Shown here: positions 1 through 11,458 of the stretch, one piece after another
Layout of the letters: every line of letters starts with the position of its first letter
Position numbering within the stretch: position 1 is the first letter of the stretch
DNA from: Oryzias latipes
Taxonomy: Eukaryota > Chordata > Actinopteri > Beloniformes > Adrianichthyidae
DNA length: 64,000 nucleotides
Reading direction: 5' to 3'
Assembly (NCBI RefSeq): GCF_002234675.1
Contig: NC_019878.2
Span: 2,989,763 to 3,053,762 of the forward strand
Position numbers and translations under genes: made by a program
Notes under the pieces: generated by a model
The model's database searches: none
Told to the model about the DNA's origin: nothing
Seen by the model: only the letters and a program-made list of their open reading frames with translations

Positions 1-422
1 AATGTCAATATTGGATGATAAAGTCCCTCTGGCTGCTCTTAATGCCACACGTCAATGACTGACAGCCTAACACTCTGCCTGTTCCTGTCATGGTGTGCGT
101 TCACTGTAACTATGGAAACGCTCCTGAGTGTCATAGTTGTATCTTCTTTAGACTTTGTTTTTTTTTTTTAAATGTTTCAGTAAAATAGTTTGGAGCTTTT
201 GATTTCCCATGATGCAGCTGATATTTCTCAAACGGTCTCTGAACAAACATCAGAATACCGTCAATAAATGGGTTTTGTTCGAATCAGAATTTTATTGTTG
301 TCAAAAAAGAAGTGTTTTATTCTCTGTGGTACTTCATTTTTAATTTTTTAAAACCTTTTTGCAGTCAAACTGTTTGTTTTATTTCTTTGGTGCTGTGCTG
401 AGCTGTGTTTGTGTCTGTCCAG
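1..422 (+). other. Intron of eif2s3 (upstream part of gene lies outside window)
   Basis: The window opens inside eif2s3. No exon is recognised in this stretch; it is AT-rich with a poly-T run near 160-170 and ends in a polypyrimidine tract and AG at 421-422, the acceptor of the first visible coding exon. Confidence 0.6.
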
Positions 423-1962
423 CGGGGAACGAGTCGTGTCCTCAGCCTCAGACGTCGGAGCATCTGGCTGCCATAGAGATCATGAAGCTGAAGCATATCC
501 TGATCCTGCAGAACAAGATCGACCTGGTGAAGGAGAGCCAGGCTAAGGAGCAGCACGAGCAGATCCTGGCCTTCGTGCAGGGTGAGCCGCTGAGGCGGTT
601 GTGCGCTGCTGCCGCTGCAGAGCGTTCTCACTGAGGACTGGGTTTGTTCTGCAGGCACAGTAGCTGAGGGCGCCCCCATCATTCCCATCTCAGCCCAGCT
701 CAAGTACAACATCGAGGTGGTCTGTGAGTACATCGTGAAGAAGATCCCAGTTCCCGTCAGAGACTTCATCTCCGAGCCCAGACTCATCGGTCAGAGCACA
801 ACGCCGGTTGACTTTTGCTACTTCATGTCCTGGCGTTTGTGTGAGCGTGTTTTCTCTTCTTCTGGCAGTCATCAGATCTTTTGACGTGAACAAGCCCGGC
901 TGCGAGGTGGACGATCTGAAAGGAGGCGTGGCCGGAGGAAGCATCCTGAAGGGAGTCCTGAAGGTGAGGCTCAGTCATCCTCATCAGCTGCTTCTGTCGG
1001 CTCAGAACCTCTGACCCGGTTTCCTGTTGGAGCTGCAGGTCGGCCAGGAGATCGAGGTGCGGCCGGGAATCGTCTCCAAAGACCAGGAAGGAAAGCTGAT
1101 GTGCAAACCCATCTTCTCCAAGATCGTGTCTCTGTTCGCTGAACACAACGACCTGCAGTACGCCGCGCCCGGAGGCCTGATAGGTGAGGTGTTTGCTGCG
1201 CCGCCAGGGCCAGCGTGTCCAGCAGAGTTCACCTTTTACATTCTTCCAGAGAGTGAAGGTCGGCGTGACGGTCCTAAAAGCCTGCGCTGACCTCACTGAC
1301 CTTTTCCAGAGACGTTAGCCCTGACGGGTGTACCTGTGTGCAGGTGTGGGCACAAAGATCGACCCGACGCTGTGCCGGGCTGACCGCATGGTCGGCCAGG
1401 TTCTGGGGGCTGTTGGCGCGCTGCCTGAGATCTTCACGGAGCTGGAGATCTCCTACTTCCTGCTCAGAAGGCTGCTGGGAGTGCGCACAGAAGGGGACAA
1501 GAAAGCAGCCAAGGTGAGCAGTGCATCCTGGGAAAAAGTTTGTTTTACAGCAAGTCTCAACGGCAGCAGGCCTCTTGTTAACCGGCTGCCCGTCTGTCCT
1601 GCAGGTCCAGAAACTGTCCAAAAACGAGGTTCTGATGGTGAACATCGGCTCGCTGTCAACAGGTGGGCGTGTCAGCGCCGTCAAGGCCGATCTGGCCAAG
1701 ATCGTCCTCACCAACCCCGTGTGCACGGAGGTGGGGGAGAAGATCGCTCTGAGTCGGCGTGTGGAGAAACACTGGCGGTACGAGGAAGTCTAGGAAACAT
1801 TTTTCAAAGTTCTCTCCTTTAATCTGAAGACGACGTTCAATATGTCCGTTTTCCGCTTTTGTATATTTTTGTGATCAATCTGCTTTTGTTGTCCCTAGTC
1901 TGATTGGTTGGGGGCAGATCAGAAGGGGCGTGACCATCACACCCACAGTGGACGACGACTGA
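423..1962 (+). CDS. eif2s3: Eukaryotic translation initiation factor 2 subunit 3 (eIF2 gamma), 3' partial gene: last seven coding exons
   Basis: eIF2 gamma is the GTP-binding subunit of the cytosolic eIF2 complex that delivers initiator Met-tRNA to the 40S ribosome. Coding exons are 423-581, 655-789, 869-963, 1039-1183, 1344-1513, 1605-1777 and 1899-1962, all with GT-AG borders and matching phases. They encode the end of the G domain (the NKID nucleotide-specificity motif is in the first exon, within ILQNKIDLV) followed by domains II and III, with near-identity to vertebrate eIF2 gamma from memory (for example [20 protein letters not shown] and [16 protein letters not shown]). The protein ends in VDDD before TGA at 1960-1962. 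Reading through the 1777 donor would give a false stop four codons later, so the 1899 exon is needed. The N-terminal exons lie left of the window. No defect is seen. Confidence 0.97.
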
Positions 1963-2218
1963 GAAGAGCTCCCAGCCGAGCCACTCATCTAGTGTTTATT
2001 TTGTTTTTATTTGGCCTCACGGAGGAAGAGGACGAGGAAGAGAACCAGCAGGAACACCTGGGGAGGAGGCTCCTCTGTTTCTCTGCTCCTCCTGTCTGTT
2101 CAGCTGCAGCAGAGGAGCGCAGGAGCAGAGGAGCAGCTTTGGACTTGGAGAACAATCCTGCAGCCTGCAGGAGTCCATCAGTGCAGAGGAAACCCTGTGC
2201 TGCAGCAGATGTCAGCTC

Positions 2219-2224
2219 AATAAA
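2219..2224 (+). terminator. eif2s3 polyadenylation signal AATAAA
   Basis: A canonical AATAAA lies about 255 bases after the eif2s3 stop codon and is followed by T-rich sequence. It is the first such hexamer after the stop. Confidence 0.75.
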
Positions 2225-2240
2225 GGAAATTTCCAAACAT

Positions 2241-3300
2241 CTTTGCTCTTTCTCCAGCATTTGTTGTTGCAGCTCCAGAAATGCAAAACAGTTTATTGGA
2301 AGAAAGATTGAAACTCATCTGGGAACCAATAATAATTTAGTTTTATGTTTTTAAAGAGACAATAAGATGTTTAAAATGAACCACAGAAAACTCCAGAATT
2401 CTCAACGTTGATTTAAATGATGGATTCATTTGTTTCTCTGATTTTAAAGGTTTAGGAGTTTTATGTTTTTTTTGGTGATGCTGGAATTTATCAACATGAA
2501 TCCACAGAACAGATGTTAGAAGTTGGGTTAAGAAGATATTTACAGAAAAATATTTTTATTCATTTAAATATCTTAGAGTTGAGGCAAGTTCTTTAAAAAA
2601 AGTGCTCACATGGAAAAAAGGTTATGGAAAAACCTTTTTCTAGAGAATCTAAATGTAAAATTGCTGGAAAAATTGGTACAAATTTAGTGTGAAAAACATC
2701 TCAGTTAATAAAAAAATTAAACCAGTTTTGCAGAGGATAAATACAGATGATTATGAAATGACATCTGGATGGATTTTCTTTACGTTCAAGTTTGCTGCTG
2801 TTTATCACCATTTTGATTGAAAAAAAACTACCATGTATGAACAGAAATGATAAAGACGATAGAATATGATCCATACATTGTTCAGACTTTGGATCTCCAT
2901 GGTAACAAGGCTTTTTTAAAACTCCACCCACATTACAGTGGAGGAAGCTATAGATGTGATTTTGTTCATATCCAGTTATTGAGGATTCCACATCAGTCAG
3001 CACTTATGAAAACTCACAATAAAGGCGACGTTGACCTCCAGACATTATTTTGTTTTTGGCAAGTTGAGGCACAAAATAAGACAAAAATGCTATATTAGTA
3101 TACGCCATTTATTATTTCATTAGGCATAAAAAAAAATCAGTGAAATTAGATTGAGAAGATAGTTAGTAAAAAGTAGTCTATTAAAGTGTAATACTAGTAC
3201 TAGTGCTAAAATTTAGGCAGTTTACTTTTTATAGACTGTCTATATATTGTAAACTTAGAATGTTCCAGTTTAGTCTGATTAAATATTCATTCACTAGGCC
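2241..3300. other. Intergenic AT-rich DNA, no gene recognised
   Basis: Between the eif2s3 3' end and a transposon remnant. Short open frames are present but show no exon structure or recognisable protein similarity. Confidence 0.5.
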
Positions 3301-3309
3301 TACATGGTC

Positions 3310-3655
3310 TAGTGTACACTCACTTCATTAGATCCTCCTTGCTGGCACCGGGTTGGACCCCCTTTTGCCTTCAGAACTGCCTTAATCCTTGGTGGCATAG
3401 ATCCAACAAGGTTCTGGAAACATTCCTCAGAGAGTTTGGTCCATGTTGACATGACAGCATCACACAGTTGCTGCAGATTTGTGCGCTGCACATCCATGAT
3501 GCTGATCTCCCGTTTCACCACATCCCAAAGGTTCTCTAAAGGGAAAGGGACGGAAGTGGTCAGCAACAATACTCAGGTAGACTGTGTGGTTGGAACCATG
3601 CTCAACTGGTACTAAGGGGTCCATAGTGAGCCTAGAAAATATCCTTATGTACAAT
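3310..3655 (-). mobile_element. Tc1/mariner-like transposase remnant with internal deletion
   Basis: On the minus strand the frame ending near 3309 reads a Tc1-like C-terminal region (LWDVVKREI, NLQQLCDAVMSTWTKLSEEC, RIKAVLKAKGGPTR). The matching upstream part (AIVADHF-like, around 3560-3640) follows after a jump at about 3540, so a central stretch that includes catalytic positions has been lost. The terminal GTGTACACTCACTTCATTAG at 3311-3330 resembles the end of a common vertebrate element of this superfamily. It is inactive. Family assignment is from remembered similarity only. Confidence 0.75.
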
Positions 3656-3970
3656 TATCAAAATCCATTTTAGTGTGCTTCATTGTGTTACAGGAATCAA
3701 TAACCAACAATAAGCAAAGCTATAAATCAGAACCTACAGGTCTACAAACAGAACGTTCAGAGAGGAAGTGTGACTGGCAGAATGAATGATTCCTCCATTA
3801 GAGCTTTTTAAGAGTTGTGGTTTTTATTTATTTATTTATACACGTTTAACCATCAAATTTTACCAACATTGTTTGGTTCAAACTGTAGCATTTGTAGAAG
3901 TGTTTAGCAAAAAAATTATGAAAGCAAGAACCGAATGTGAATTTTAACCTGTAGGTTTATTTTGTGTAAA
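3656..3970. other. Intergenic, nothing recognised
   Basis: AT-rich sequence between the Tc1-like remnant and the lrrc31 promoter region; no exon or repeat is recognised. Confidence 0.4.
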
Positions 3971-3974
3971 CACA

Positions 3975-4252
3975 GTCGCAGCACTTCCGGCTTCTCAGCC
4001 ACCTGACTAGCACGATACGTGACGTCACGCAGGTGTTCAACAGGCGCTGTGAAGATGTGAGTTAGCGAAGAAAGGTTTAATTATTGACGGATCTTTGTGT
4101 TTTTTATGTAACTCGTGGTTACACAGAGCTGCTTTTAGGGGGTTCTGTTGTTCGATACCTTATAGTTCGGCCAAACTGAAACCGAATCACCTGCGGGATT
4201 ACTTTACATGCTGGAACAGAGCTGCGCCTTTATCCTCCAATGGAAGCTGCAG
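3975..4252 (+). promoter_or_regulatory. Probable lrrc31 promoter and 5' exon
   Basis: This short CpG-richer island upstream of lrrc31 holds an ETS-like ACTTCCGG at about 3983 and a perfect CRE TGACGTCA at 4020-4027. A strong donor (CTGCAG/GTAAGAAG) at 4252/4253 suggests a 5' exon that splices to the first long coding exon. An upstream ATG at 4208 is in frame with that exon if the acceptor is at 4529, giving an alternative longer N-terminus. A second perfect CRE sits at 4360-4367, inside the following intron. Confidence 0.5.
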
Positions 4253-4625
4253 GTAAGAAGATCTGAGGTTTAAGTGAACGAACATGAAGATTTCTGCGAG
4301 ACTAGAACTGTTCCAGAGTCACCTGCTGGACTTCAGCGACCAGTCAGATGACTGCTGCGTGACGTCACCACATGATTTTAGAATCAGATTAATTCCAAAT
4401 AAAAGTAATTAATGCAACAATAGTCTAAATTGTATAAACCTTTCTGGAAACAGTTTAACTGTGATATTTGAATACAGTAAGTCAGAGAACAAAAATCCAT
4501 AATCTACATTTAATTCTAATCTGTTGAAGCAAAGCATTTTTGAGGAGGAATCCCTGTATGTTTGGTCAGATAATCCACAGGGGCGAGATGGTGCCAGTCA
4601 GAGGCGCTCCCCCCTCGATGTCCTC

Positions 4626-7600
4626 ATGAGTCAGATCCGGAAGAAGCGCTCAGACAGGAAGCCACTGGGTCGCTTCTTGTCCTGGACCTCAGAGCGGACC
4701 GGGATCCCTGAGGATGAGCCGGACTGCAGAGAGGAAAACCGACCGAGTCCAGGTGGGGAACACCGCTGCTTCCCCTGCATTCACTGCAGCCGACTGCTGC
4801 ACCTTACAATGCTTTTTGTTGTTCTGAACAACACCGAAAACGTTCAGCAACAATGATCAAATGTGTCTGCTCTGCTTGTTGACACGGTAACAGTCAGAAG
4901 ACTAAAATGCTGCACACACGCCTTATTTTGAAGGTAACAGGTCCGTAGCAACCACTTACTGGTATAAGATTTGTTGTTGAATAATGAAGCCACTTGGATG
5001 ATGGTGAAACACATCAAGTAAGAAGGTTTGAAGTCCAGATGTCATGATTCAGCTAGAAGACAACATCACCTAGGAATGAGAACTTTGAGCCAGACTGACA
5101 AATACTTTCCGATCAAACCTTTGTGTTTCTGTTGCTGAGCATCCATCCATCCATCCGTCCGTCCATCTATCCGTCCTTGCGTTCGTCCATCCATCTATCT
5201 AAGGCCTCTAACAGTCACCAGCCACACACTCACATGCAGACCTAGGGGCAGTTTGGAATCAATGAATTCATTGGAGCATTCGATGTCATTAAGTACACAT
5301 CAGGAAATACAGTTATTTGGATGGTGTGTGTGCACGTGTGTGTATGAGAAACAGTGCATATAATTTGCGCATGACACGCATCTTATCCCATGACCTTATT
5401 ATCACCCCCTCCCCTCCCTTTTTTCCTCTCTCTTTCTTCCCCCCCATCCTGTCTGAGCAGCTAAAACTCAATAAAGTTTACATCTGTTACAGAAGGGGTT
5501 TATATGAGCAAACTGGATGAGTAACAAACACGTCCATCACTAGAGGCTCTCAGCTCCATTCTGTGTCTTCGTTTGCTCGACAGGACAAGGAAAAAAATAG
5601 AATCACCAAACAATCAATGACATCAAGTTCCCACCCATGCACGAGGAGAACATGCAAACTCAGCTGGGATTTGAACCTGTGCTTTGTGTGTTTGGGCAGC
5701 ACCTGCAGAGGGCGAGGGGGACGTGGGCTGGGGGCGAGTGTGCGCTTTCCTACAGAAGCTGGGGAGGAAAGCCGACAGTCGGAGCCTGAGCCTGAGCCAC
5801 TGTGACCTGACGGCCACAGACCTGCTGGAGCTCGGTACGGACACACCTGAGAATCCCCGGAGCTGGACAGGAGCTTAAGAGATTCTCATCTGTGCTTCTC
5901 AGCATCTTTGCTGCAGTCGCTCCCGCAGCTTGAGGAGGTGGATGTGTCCTGGAATGACCTGATTGGTGGAAGCCTGACAGCAATAACCTCACACTTCCAG
6001 CTGGTGGGCGGGGTCAGGACGCTGAGGCTCTGCGGCTGCAGGCTGGATGGGGAGGATGCAGCGGCTCTGGGTGAGGCTTCAGTGCAGCAGGTCGTTTAGG
6101 TTGAACAACATTGTGTGCATGTATCCCTTCTTCTGCACGGTAAGATTTTACAGCTTCAGGTGCCACTATAAAAATAAAAAAATAAACACTATCATGAGAA
6201 TAAAGTCGTAAAATTATTAGGAAAAAGTCAACATTTCAGGAATTTTATGAGAATAAAGTTCTAATTTCCTAAATTATGAATTAAGAATTTACTACATGAA
6301 AATCTCAATCAATTAGTCTTTTTACTAAGAAAAATATAAACAACAACAAACAGAGATATTATCAGCATGAGAGATGTGGAGCGCATTGTTAGCGGTTACT
6401 TCCGCTTTGGTTTCTCTAATAAGGAAATGCTGAGTCTTTCAGTGAGTCAACATGGTTTTAGTAGAAGGACATTGAAAAGAATTTGCAGGAAACTGGACCT
6501 CTTCAGAAGAAGGTTTTTGACCCATGAGGAGTGGACTTCCAGCAGGCAAGCCGTTTATGTCGTCAGCAGTGTAGTTGCAGAGCTCCAAATGCATGATGGG
6601 ACATGGATTCCTATGATAAACTAAAGCCTTATGACATCACCATACATGATGGATTTAATGAGGATGGAGGCTCACACAACCAACTTTAATTTTTACTAAA
6701 GCATGTCTTTTTTCTTTTAAAATTACAACTTTTTCCTCATAATTTTATATTCTATTTTTGTATGTTACTTTAATTTATTTTCTTTTGTGGTGGCCCTAAT
6801 ACTCTGCTGTATATGTCCTCCATTCCTGCTTTAGTTAGACAAAAGCTGACTGTGAGAATTTTATCAAACGGCAGCATTTCAGTTCATCTTGGATGCCTAA
6901 AATAACTTTAACTTAATTATGATTGATGGTTGATTTCTAAGTTTTTTTGTGCGGTGTTGCCCCCCCCTGCTGGTAGTGAGAGAGAATGCAGGTTGCAGGC
7001 TTCCTCTGTGTTGTTTTTCTGCAGGGGAAGCTCTCGCCTGCATTCCTCTGTTGGAGATCCTTGATTTGTCCTGGAACGGTGGTGTTGGAGGTGGTGCTCT
7101 GCAAAACCTGCTGGGAAAACTGCAGCCTCCTCTGAGAGAGCTCCACCTAGTGGCCTGTCAGCTTACAGACGCAGATTCCTCAGCATTAGGTGCAAATTTT
7201 ACTCTGATGACCGCTGCTCCCTCTTTTCTGTGATGGGTTTTTGTCAGCTGGTGTGATGTCTTACCCCCACAGGGGGAATGGTGGCCACTCTTCCCAGACT
7301 CTGCGTTCTGGACGTCTCCTGTAACCCCCAGCTGTCAGAGGATTCAAACGGCGTGGGCTTCCGTCAGTTTGCAGCCGCCCTTTCCAAGGCCACGCCCCTC
7401 ACCACACTCCGCCTACAGGCTTGTGGCCTGACTGCAGACAGTCTTGCTGCTCTCAGTAAAAGACTTTTCTACTTCCTGCTTGATTTCTCCAAAGATGCAG
7501 TCTCCATGACAACCACACAATCCCGTTTGTCCTCAGAACTCCTCATACAAACTTTGTTTGTGATCACAGTCCTTTAGATACCAGATTCTTTGTTTAAAAA

Positions 7601-10600
7601 AAATCTTTTCCTTGTAACTACAAATTGGGGATATGTCTTGAGTAGTTCTAGGGTTAGAAACAAATTCACTGAATTCAGTTTTTTTTCATGCATTTCCTTT
7701 AGAAAAACAGCAGGAAAGTTTGCTTCCACTTTTCTAACTGCAGCTACTGTTTCTCTAATCCTCATAATCTTCTTTTCCACTGGACCAAAGCTTTTCTATG
7801 AAATCATTTTTTGATAATCTGTTGTGTGAACTAAACGTCAAACAGATCAGTAACAGGAAAATACCACAGAGCACATAAATGATGAAGAAATGGAAAGCAG
7901 AAGGAAGAATTCAGAATTCACGATTCAATAATCGTTCAGTTTAAACACATTTTAAAACGGCTGGAGGACGACAAAACCAGGAGTTTGTCTTAAATTACCC
8001 AGCATGCCTCCTGCATGGATCTCCTCACTTGCAGATGATGTCGTGTTCTCTGTCTGCTCCCCTGCAGGCGCCTCCCTCTGCAGCCTCCCCTCCCTGCGAG
8101 AGCTAGACCTGTCCTGCAACAAGCACCTGTCCGGAGGCCTGAGCCACCTCACCTTCCACCTGGCTCACGTGGCTCACCTGGAGAGCCTGGACCTGCACCT
8201 GTGTGCTCTGACGCGCGCCGACCTGGAGGCTTTGAGTGAGTGCTTCTCAAAGCGAGCTGCAGGCTCCTGCCGCAGTCATGTGACCCGTCGTCTCCAGTCC
8301 AGGCGCTGCCCACCCTGACGGCGCTGACGCAGCTCGACCTGTCGTCCAACATGGAGGTGGGGGGCGTGGTCCATCCACTGGTCTCCTCCCTCCCCCTGAC
8401 CCAAATGAGGCGGCTGCCGCTCAACAGCTGCAGCCTGAGCCAGGAGTCCTTCACTGCTCTGAGTAAACACACACAACCACACACACACACACACACAACC
8501 ACACACACACACACACAGAACCACACTAACACGCACAGAGAAACACACACACACACAGAACCACACTAACCTTTTGAGAACCTCCCTCTGAAATCAAACT
8601 TGTGACCTGACTTACTGTATCTCTAAACGTGGTTTGAAAACTTCAGACTGGTTCATAATGTGGAGCAGGTTAGAACCTCACCTCAACCAGTTGTTTTAGT
8701 AATTCACCACCTCCACCCACCTGTCCTTAGGACAGGTCAAGTGTTCCCAAAAGGTCAGCAGGGCTGCAGTTGTGTAGTGAACAAATGAAGTTGTCTTGCA
8801 TCTTGTGTCTAAATTGGATTACGCTCACACATCCACAGGGAGAACATGCAAACTCCTCACAGAAAGACACAGTTGGGATTTTAAACAGCGGCTTCTTGCT
8901 GTAAGGCGGGTGCTAACCGCTACACCACCTGAAAAGACACGAACCACACAGAAGCTGTGCAGAAAGGCAGGTCAGGATGCTTCATTTTAGCCTAAAACCT
9001 TCCAGTTCATCAGAAAAAAGGATTCAGCTTTTTTTAGACCAACTCTGCAGTGAAATATTATCTGCTTTATTTAAAGGTTTCTAGTTTTTAAAAATTCAGA
9101 TCGATATCAGGAAGTTTGTAGAGGAAATTCAAACTATTTGAAAATGTCTTAAACAATAATTATCCTAAGGGCCCCCCCCCCCTCCCCCCAGTAAAATAAT
9201 AAAATAAAAATAACAAGCAAGAGAAACAGGTGAGTGAAAAAACTGTCAGGAATGGGGCTGAACAGACGGATGGAGGATCAGGTAACGTTCTTGTGTGTGT
9301 GTCAGCTCTGGCAGTGCCTCACCTGCGCAGCGTGGACGTGTCCTGGTGTAAAGTGGTCGGCGGTCGCCTGGCGCTGCTGCTGGACGCGCTGCAGCCGTCT
9401 GTCATCGTGGAGCTCCGCCTCAGCAGCTGCAGGCTCAGCGCAGACGACCTGCATCACCTCGGTAACAGAATCACAAACATCAATTTAGTCTCCCCTTTAA
9501 AACTCTTTAGTTCTTCTTTTTTGTGTGGCAGTCATGTAAACATGTTCATTTTAAAAGAGAAACCAATATTTCAATGACTGACTTACAAAGTCATGATCAT
9601 CAGGCAGAAACTTCTATAACTTTTGGGTTTATAAAACAACATTTAGTCTGTATCTATTTTAGTGCCGTCATGCAATTCCTGTTTTGTTAGTTAATCGAAG
9701 TAAATCTATTGTTATTGCAATTATTTTGAACCTGATGACTGCTGTGAAAGGCCTCATTTTGAGGTCTTTTCATTTAAATTCATGACATTATCGTCGCAGA
9801 AAAAGATCAAAACACAACTAAAGACTGGATGAAGCAGAAGAGAACACGAGGAAGAGGAAATGAGACGAGGAGGAATTGAAATGTGTAGATTTTGTTTTTG
9901 TTGCTTCATCATCTGGACAGAAACAAACAGGAAGAGGTGAACGTTCTCTTGGAACGGACGCTTTATTGAACTGTGGTCATGATGGTCACTTCTCAGAGAG
10001 GAAAGAGCGAGGACAGCGTGAGGTCGTTACGGGCGCAGTGCTGTTACCATGACAACACGACACGCCGTGCTTTAAATAGTCCACGTTTTGTGAAAACCTA
10101 TTTAAACTTTCAGTGATAACTGGACTAATGTTCTGATAATTGACATGACATTTATTGTTTTGGTAAATGACGGTGGTATGACAGGGATGATGCTCTTCCA
10201 GGTGTGCATCATCAGCAACCATCAGAAGATGAGATTAACGTGCCTGTAATCAATACTTACAGACATAAATTGGTTTATATGCAATATTTTAGGTGATTCT
10301 TTGTTGTGACAAAGATAAAACTGGAGATATTTTACTCCTCTGGATTGATCAGAGGTGTTTTGGGCGTCTGTGTGCAGCTGCAGTCTGCAGGCGAGGCTCT
10401 CTGTCCTCTCTGAGAGTTCTGGATCTGTCCTACAACGACTCGGTGGCGGACGACGGCTGGTCCGCCGTGTTCGCAGCGGGAGGTCTGGCTTCGCTGGAGG
10501 ACCTGGACCTCAGTCTGAGGCCTTCGGCGTCTGCTTCCTGCAGCGCCTGGCTCCCCGCTCTGATCCACGCCCTGCCTCAAATGCCGGCGCTGACCCGGCT

Positions 10601-10745
10601 GGCGCTGCAGCGGTGGACCGCCACGTCTCAGGAGAGACGGAGGCTTATCCACGGCACGAAGACGAGAGCTCTCCTGGTGGATTGGGATTCAGACACGACA
10701 GACTCAACGTTCCAGTCAAGTGGTCATGACACGCCTGAGGAGTGA
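4626..10745 (+). CDS. lrrc31: Leucine-rich repeat-containing protein 31
   Basis: Coding exons are 4626-4752, 5700-5834, 5903-6070, 7025-7189, 7273-7455, 8068-8235, 8298-8462, 9306-9461 and 10378-10745. All are joined in matching phase (every junction is phase 1) and give 544 residues, close to the mammalian protein (about 552). Exons 3 to 8 each encode a ribonuclease-inhibitor-like LRR unit of about 55 residues with LDLSxN and a following LRLxxCxLT repeat. The N-terminus MSQIRKKRSDRK and the C-terminus (LDLSYNDS, LDLSLRPS, LxRWTA) match LRRC31 from memory. The ATG at 4626 was chosen because it matches that N-terminus; the frame is open upstream, so a longer form is possible. It is a predicted intracellular scaffold-type protein of poorly known role. 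It is convergent with lrrc34. Exon 2's acceptor sits next to a dispersed repeat. Confidence 0.9.
5141..5206 (+). repeat. Degenerate TCCA/TCCG tetranucleotide microsatellite
   Basis: A run of CATC/CCAT-type tetranucleotides with several CGTC variants lies in lrrc31 intron 1. Confidence 0.8.
5207..5690 (+). mobile_element. Fragments of a dispersed teleost repeat tail in lrrc31 intron 1
   Basis: CACACTCACATGCAGACCTA near 5224 and GGAGAACATGCAAACTCAGC near 5645, followed by GGGATTTGAACC, are pieces of the very common teleost 3'-tail repeat (GAGAACATGCAAACTC ... GGATTCGAACC). The second piece ends about 20 bases before the acceptor of lrrc31 exon 2. Confidence 0.6.
6367..6624 (+). mobile_element. 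Remnant of an integrase/transposase N-terminal helix-turn-helix region
   Basis: An 85-codon frame in lrrc31 intron 3 reads YFRFGFSNKEMLSLS, then HGFSRRTLKRICRKLDLFRR. This resembles the N-terminal HTH region of fish integrase-core-domain transposon proteins (pattern YF..GY..KEIL..L...HG...S.RTLKR.LK.LGL.RR). It begins with ATG and ends in TAA before any DDE catalytic core, so it is a fragment. Assignment is by remembered pattern only. Confidence 0.5.
8465..8560 (+). repeat. CA-rich microsatellite
   Basis: An imperfect (CA)n tract with AACCACAC interruptions starts three bases after the donor of lrrc31 exon 7. Confidence 0.9.
8815..8935 (+). mobile_element. Dispersed teleost repeat tail (second copy in lrrc31)
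   Basis: GGGAGAACATGCAAACTCCT near 8838 is followed by a diverged GGGATT..AAAC and CTTCTTGCTGTAAGGCGGGT, then GCTAACCGCTACACCACC. This is the same family as the piece at 5645 and a more complete copy. Confidence 0.7.
9470..10377 (+). other. lrrc31 last intron, nothing recognised
   Basis: AT-rich intron between coding exons 8 and 9 with no additional exon or repeat that can be named. A ten-base C run lies earlier, at about 9172-9182. Confidence 0.4.
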
Positions 10746-11074
10746 GGACCGGCCCACAAAAGATCAGGTACCACACCTGTCCTAGATGTCCTTCATCAGC
10801 AGCAGGACTGGAGACTGTCATCGGAACTTGAGACTCACTATTTGATGTTTTATTCATTTAAATTAAATTTTTATCTGAAGAAAAATATCAGGCTGCAGCA
10901 AACATGAAGGTGAGAGGAATCCACTAGAGAAAAGATCACACATCAGAGGAAGAACATGAAGTTCCTTACATTTGATTTGATGTCTGATTCAGCTGATGAA
11001 ATGATGCAGCAGCAGCTTTCTGTCTGAAGGGACTTTCTGGGAGAAAATCTTCTCCAGATTTCAAGTCCAAATGG

Positions 11075-11080
11075 AATAAA
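11075..11080 (+). terminator. lrrc31 polyadenylation signal AATAAA
   Basis: The first canonical AATAAA after the lrrc31 stop (330 bases). A weaker ATTAAA is at 10862-10867. Confidence 0.5.
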
Positions 11081-11386
11081 AACCTGGCGGCTGCTGTCGA
11101 CCTCTGTGTGTGGGTGAATGTTTGGATTTTAATGCAGAAGACATCTTTGATGAGAAATAGTTTAAAAGCCAATAATCTAAAAATGTGTTTTGACTGATGG
11201 AATCCCAGAGGCCTCCATTTTAAAATGTTCCAGAGGTTTTTCAGCTGCTGCTCCTCGTCGTCTTCCTCCAGCAGCTGGATTCAGGAGGGCCTGGGCAGAT
11301 CCTTCCAGTTCTGTCACACAGCAGATGTCAGACTCCTTCAACCTTTTGCTATCAAATATACAGAAAGCCGCGTTCAGCAGAGGTGG

Positions 11387-11392
11387 TTTATT
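11387..11392 (-). terminator. lrrc34 polyadenylation signal AATAAA (minus strand)
   Basis: TTTATT on the plus strand, 67 bases beyond the lrrc34 stop. The 3' ends of lrrc31 and lrrc34 are therefore only about 300 bases apart. Confidence 0.6.
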
Positions 11393-11458
11393 TAGTCTGC
11401 AGAACTGCAGAGGAAGGAGCTGCTGCATCTGGACAAGACAGGATGTCCAGACTCCTCC

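Noticed and set aside
1779..1793. Read-through of eif2s3 exon into YEEV and stop as the natural C-terminus
   Set aside because: A GT donor at 1778 joined to the exon at 1899 restores the conserved eIF2 gamma C-terminus ending VDDD, so the read-through is intronic.
7640..7700. CTAACCCTAG on the minus strand, considered as a telomerase RNA template, since TERC lies near MYNN in mammals
   Set aside because: The flanks are AT-rich, no pseudoknot, CR4/5-like or H/ACA elements are visible, and the template would be imperfect. It lies in an lrrc31 intron. No other CTAACCCTAA-like site was found on either strand.
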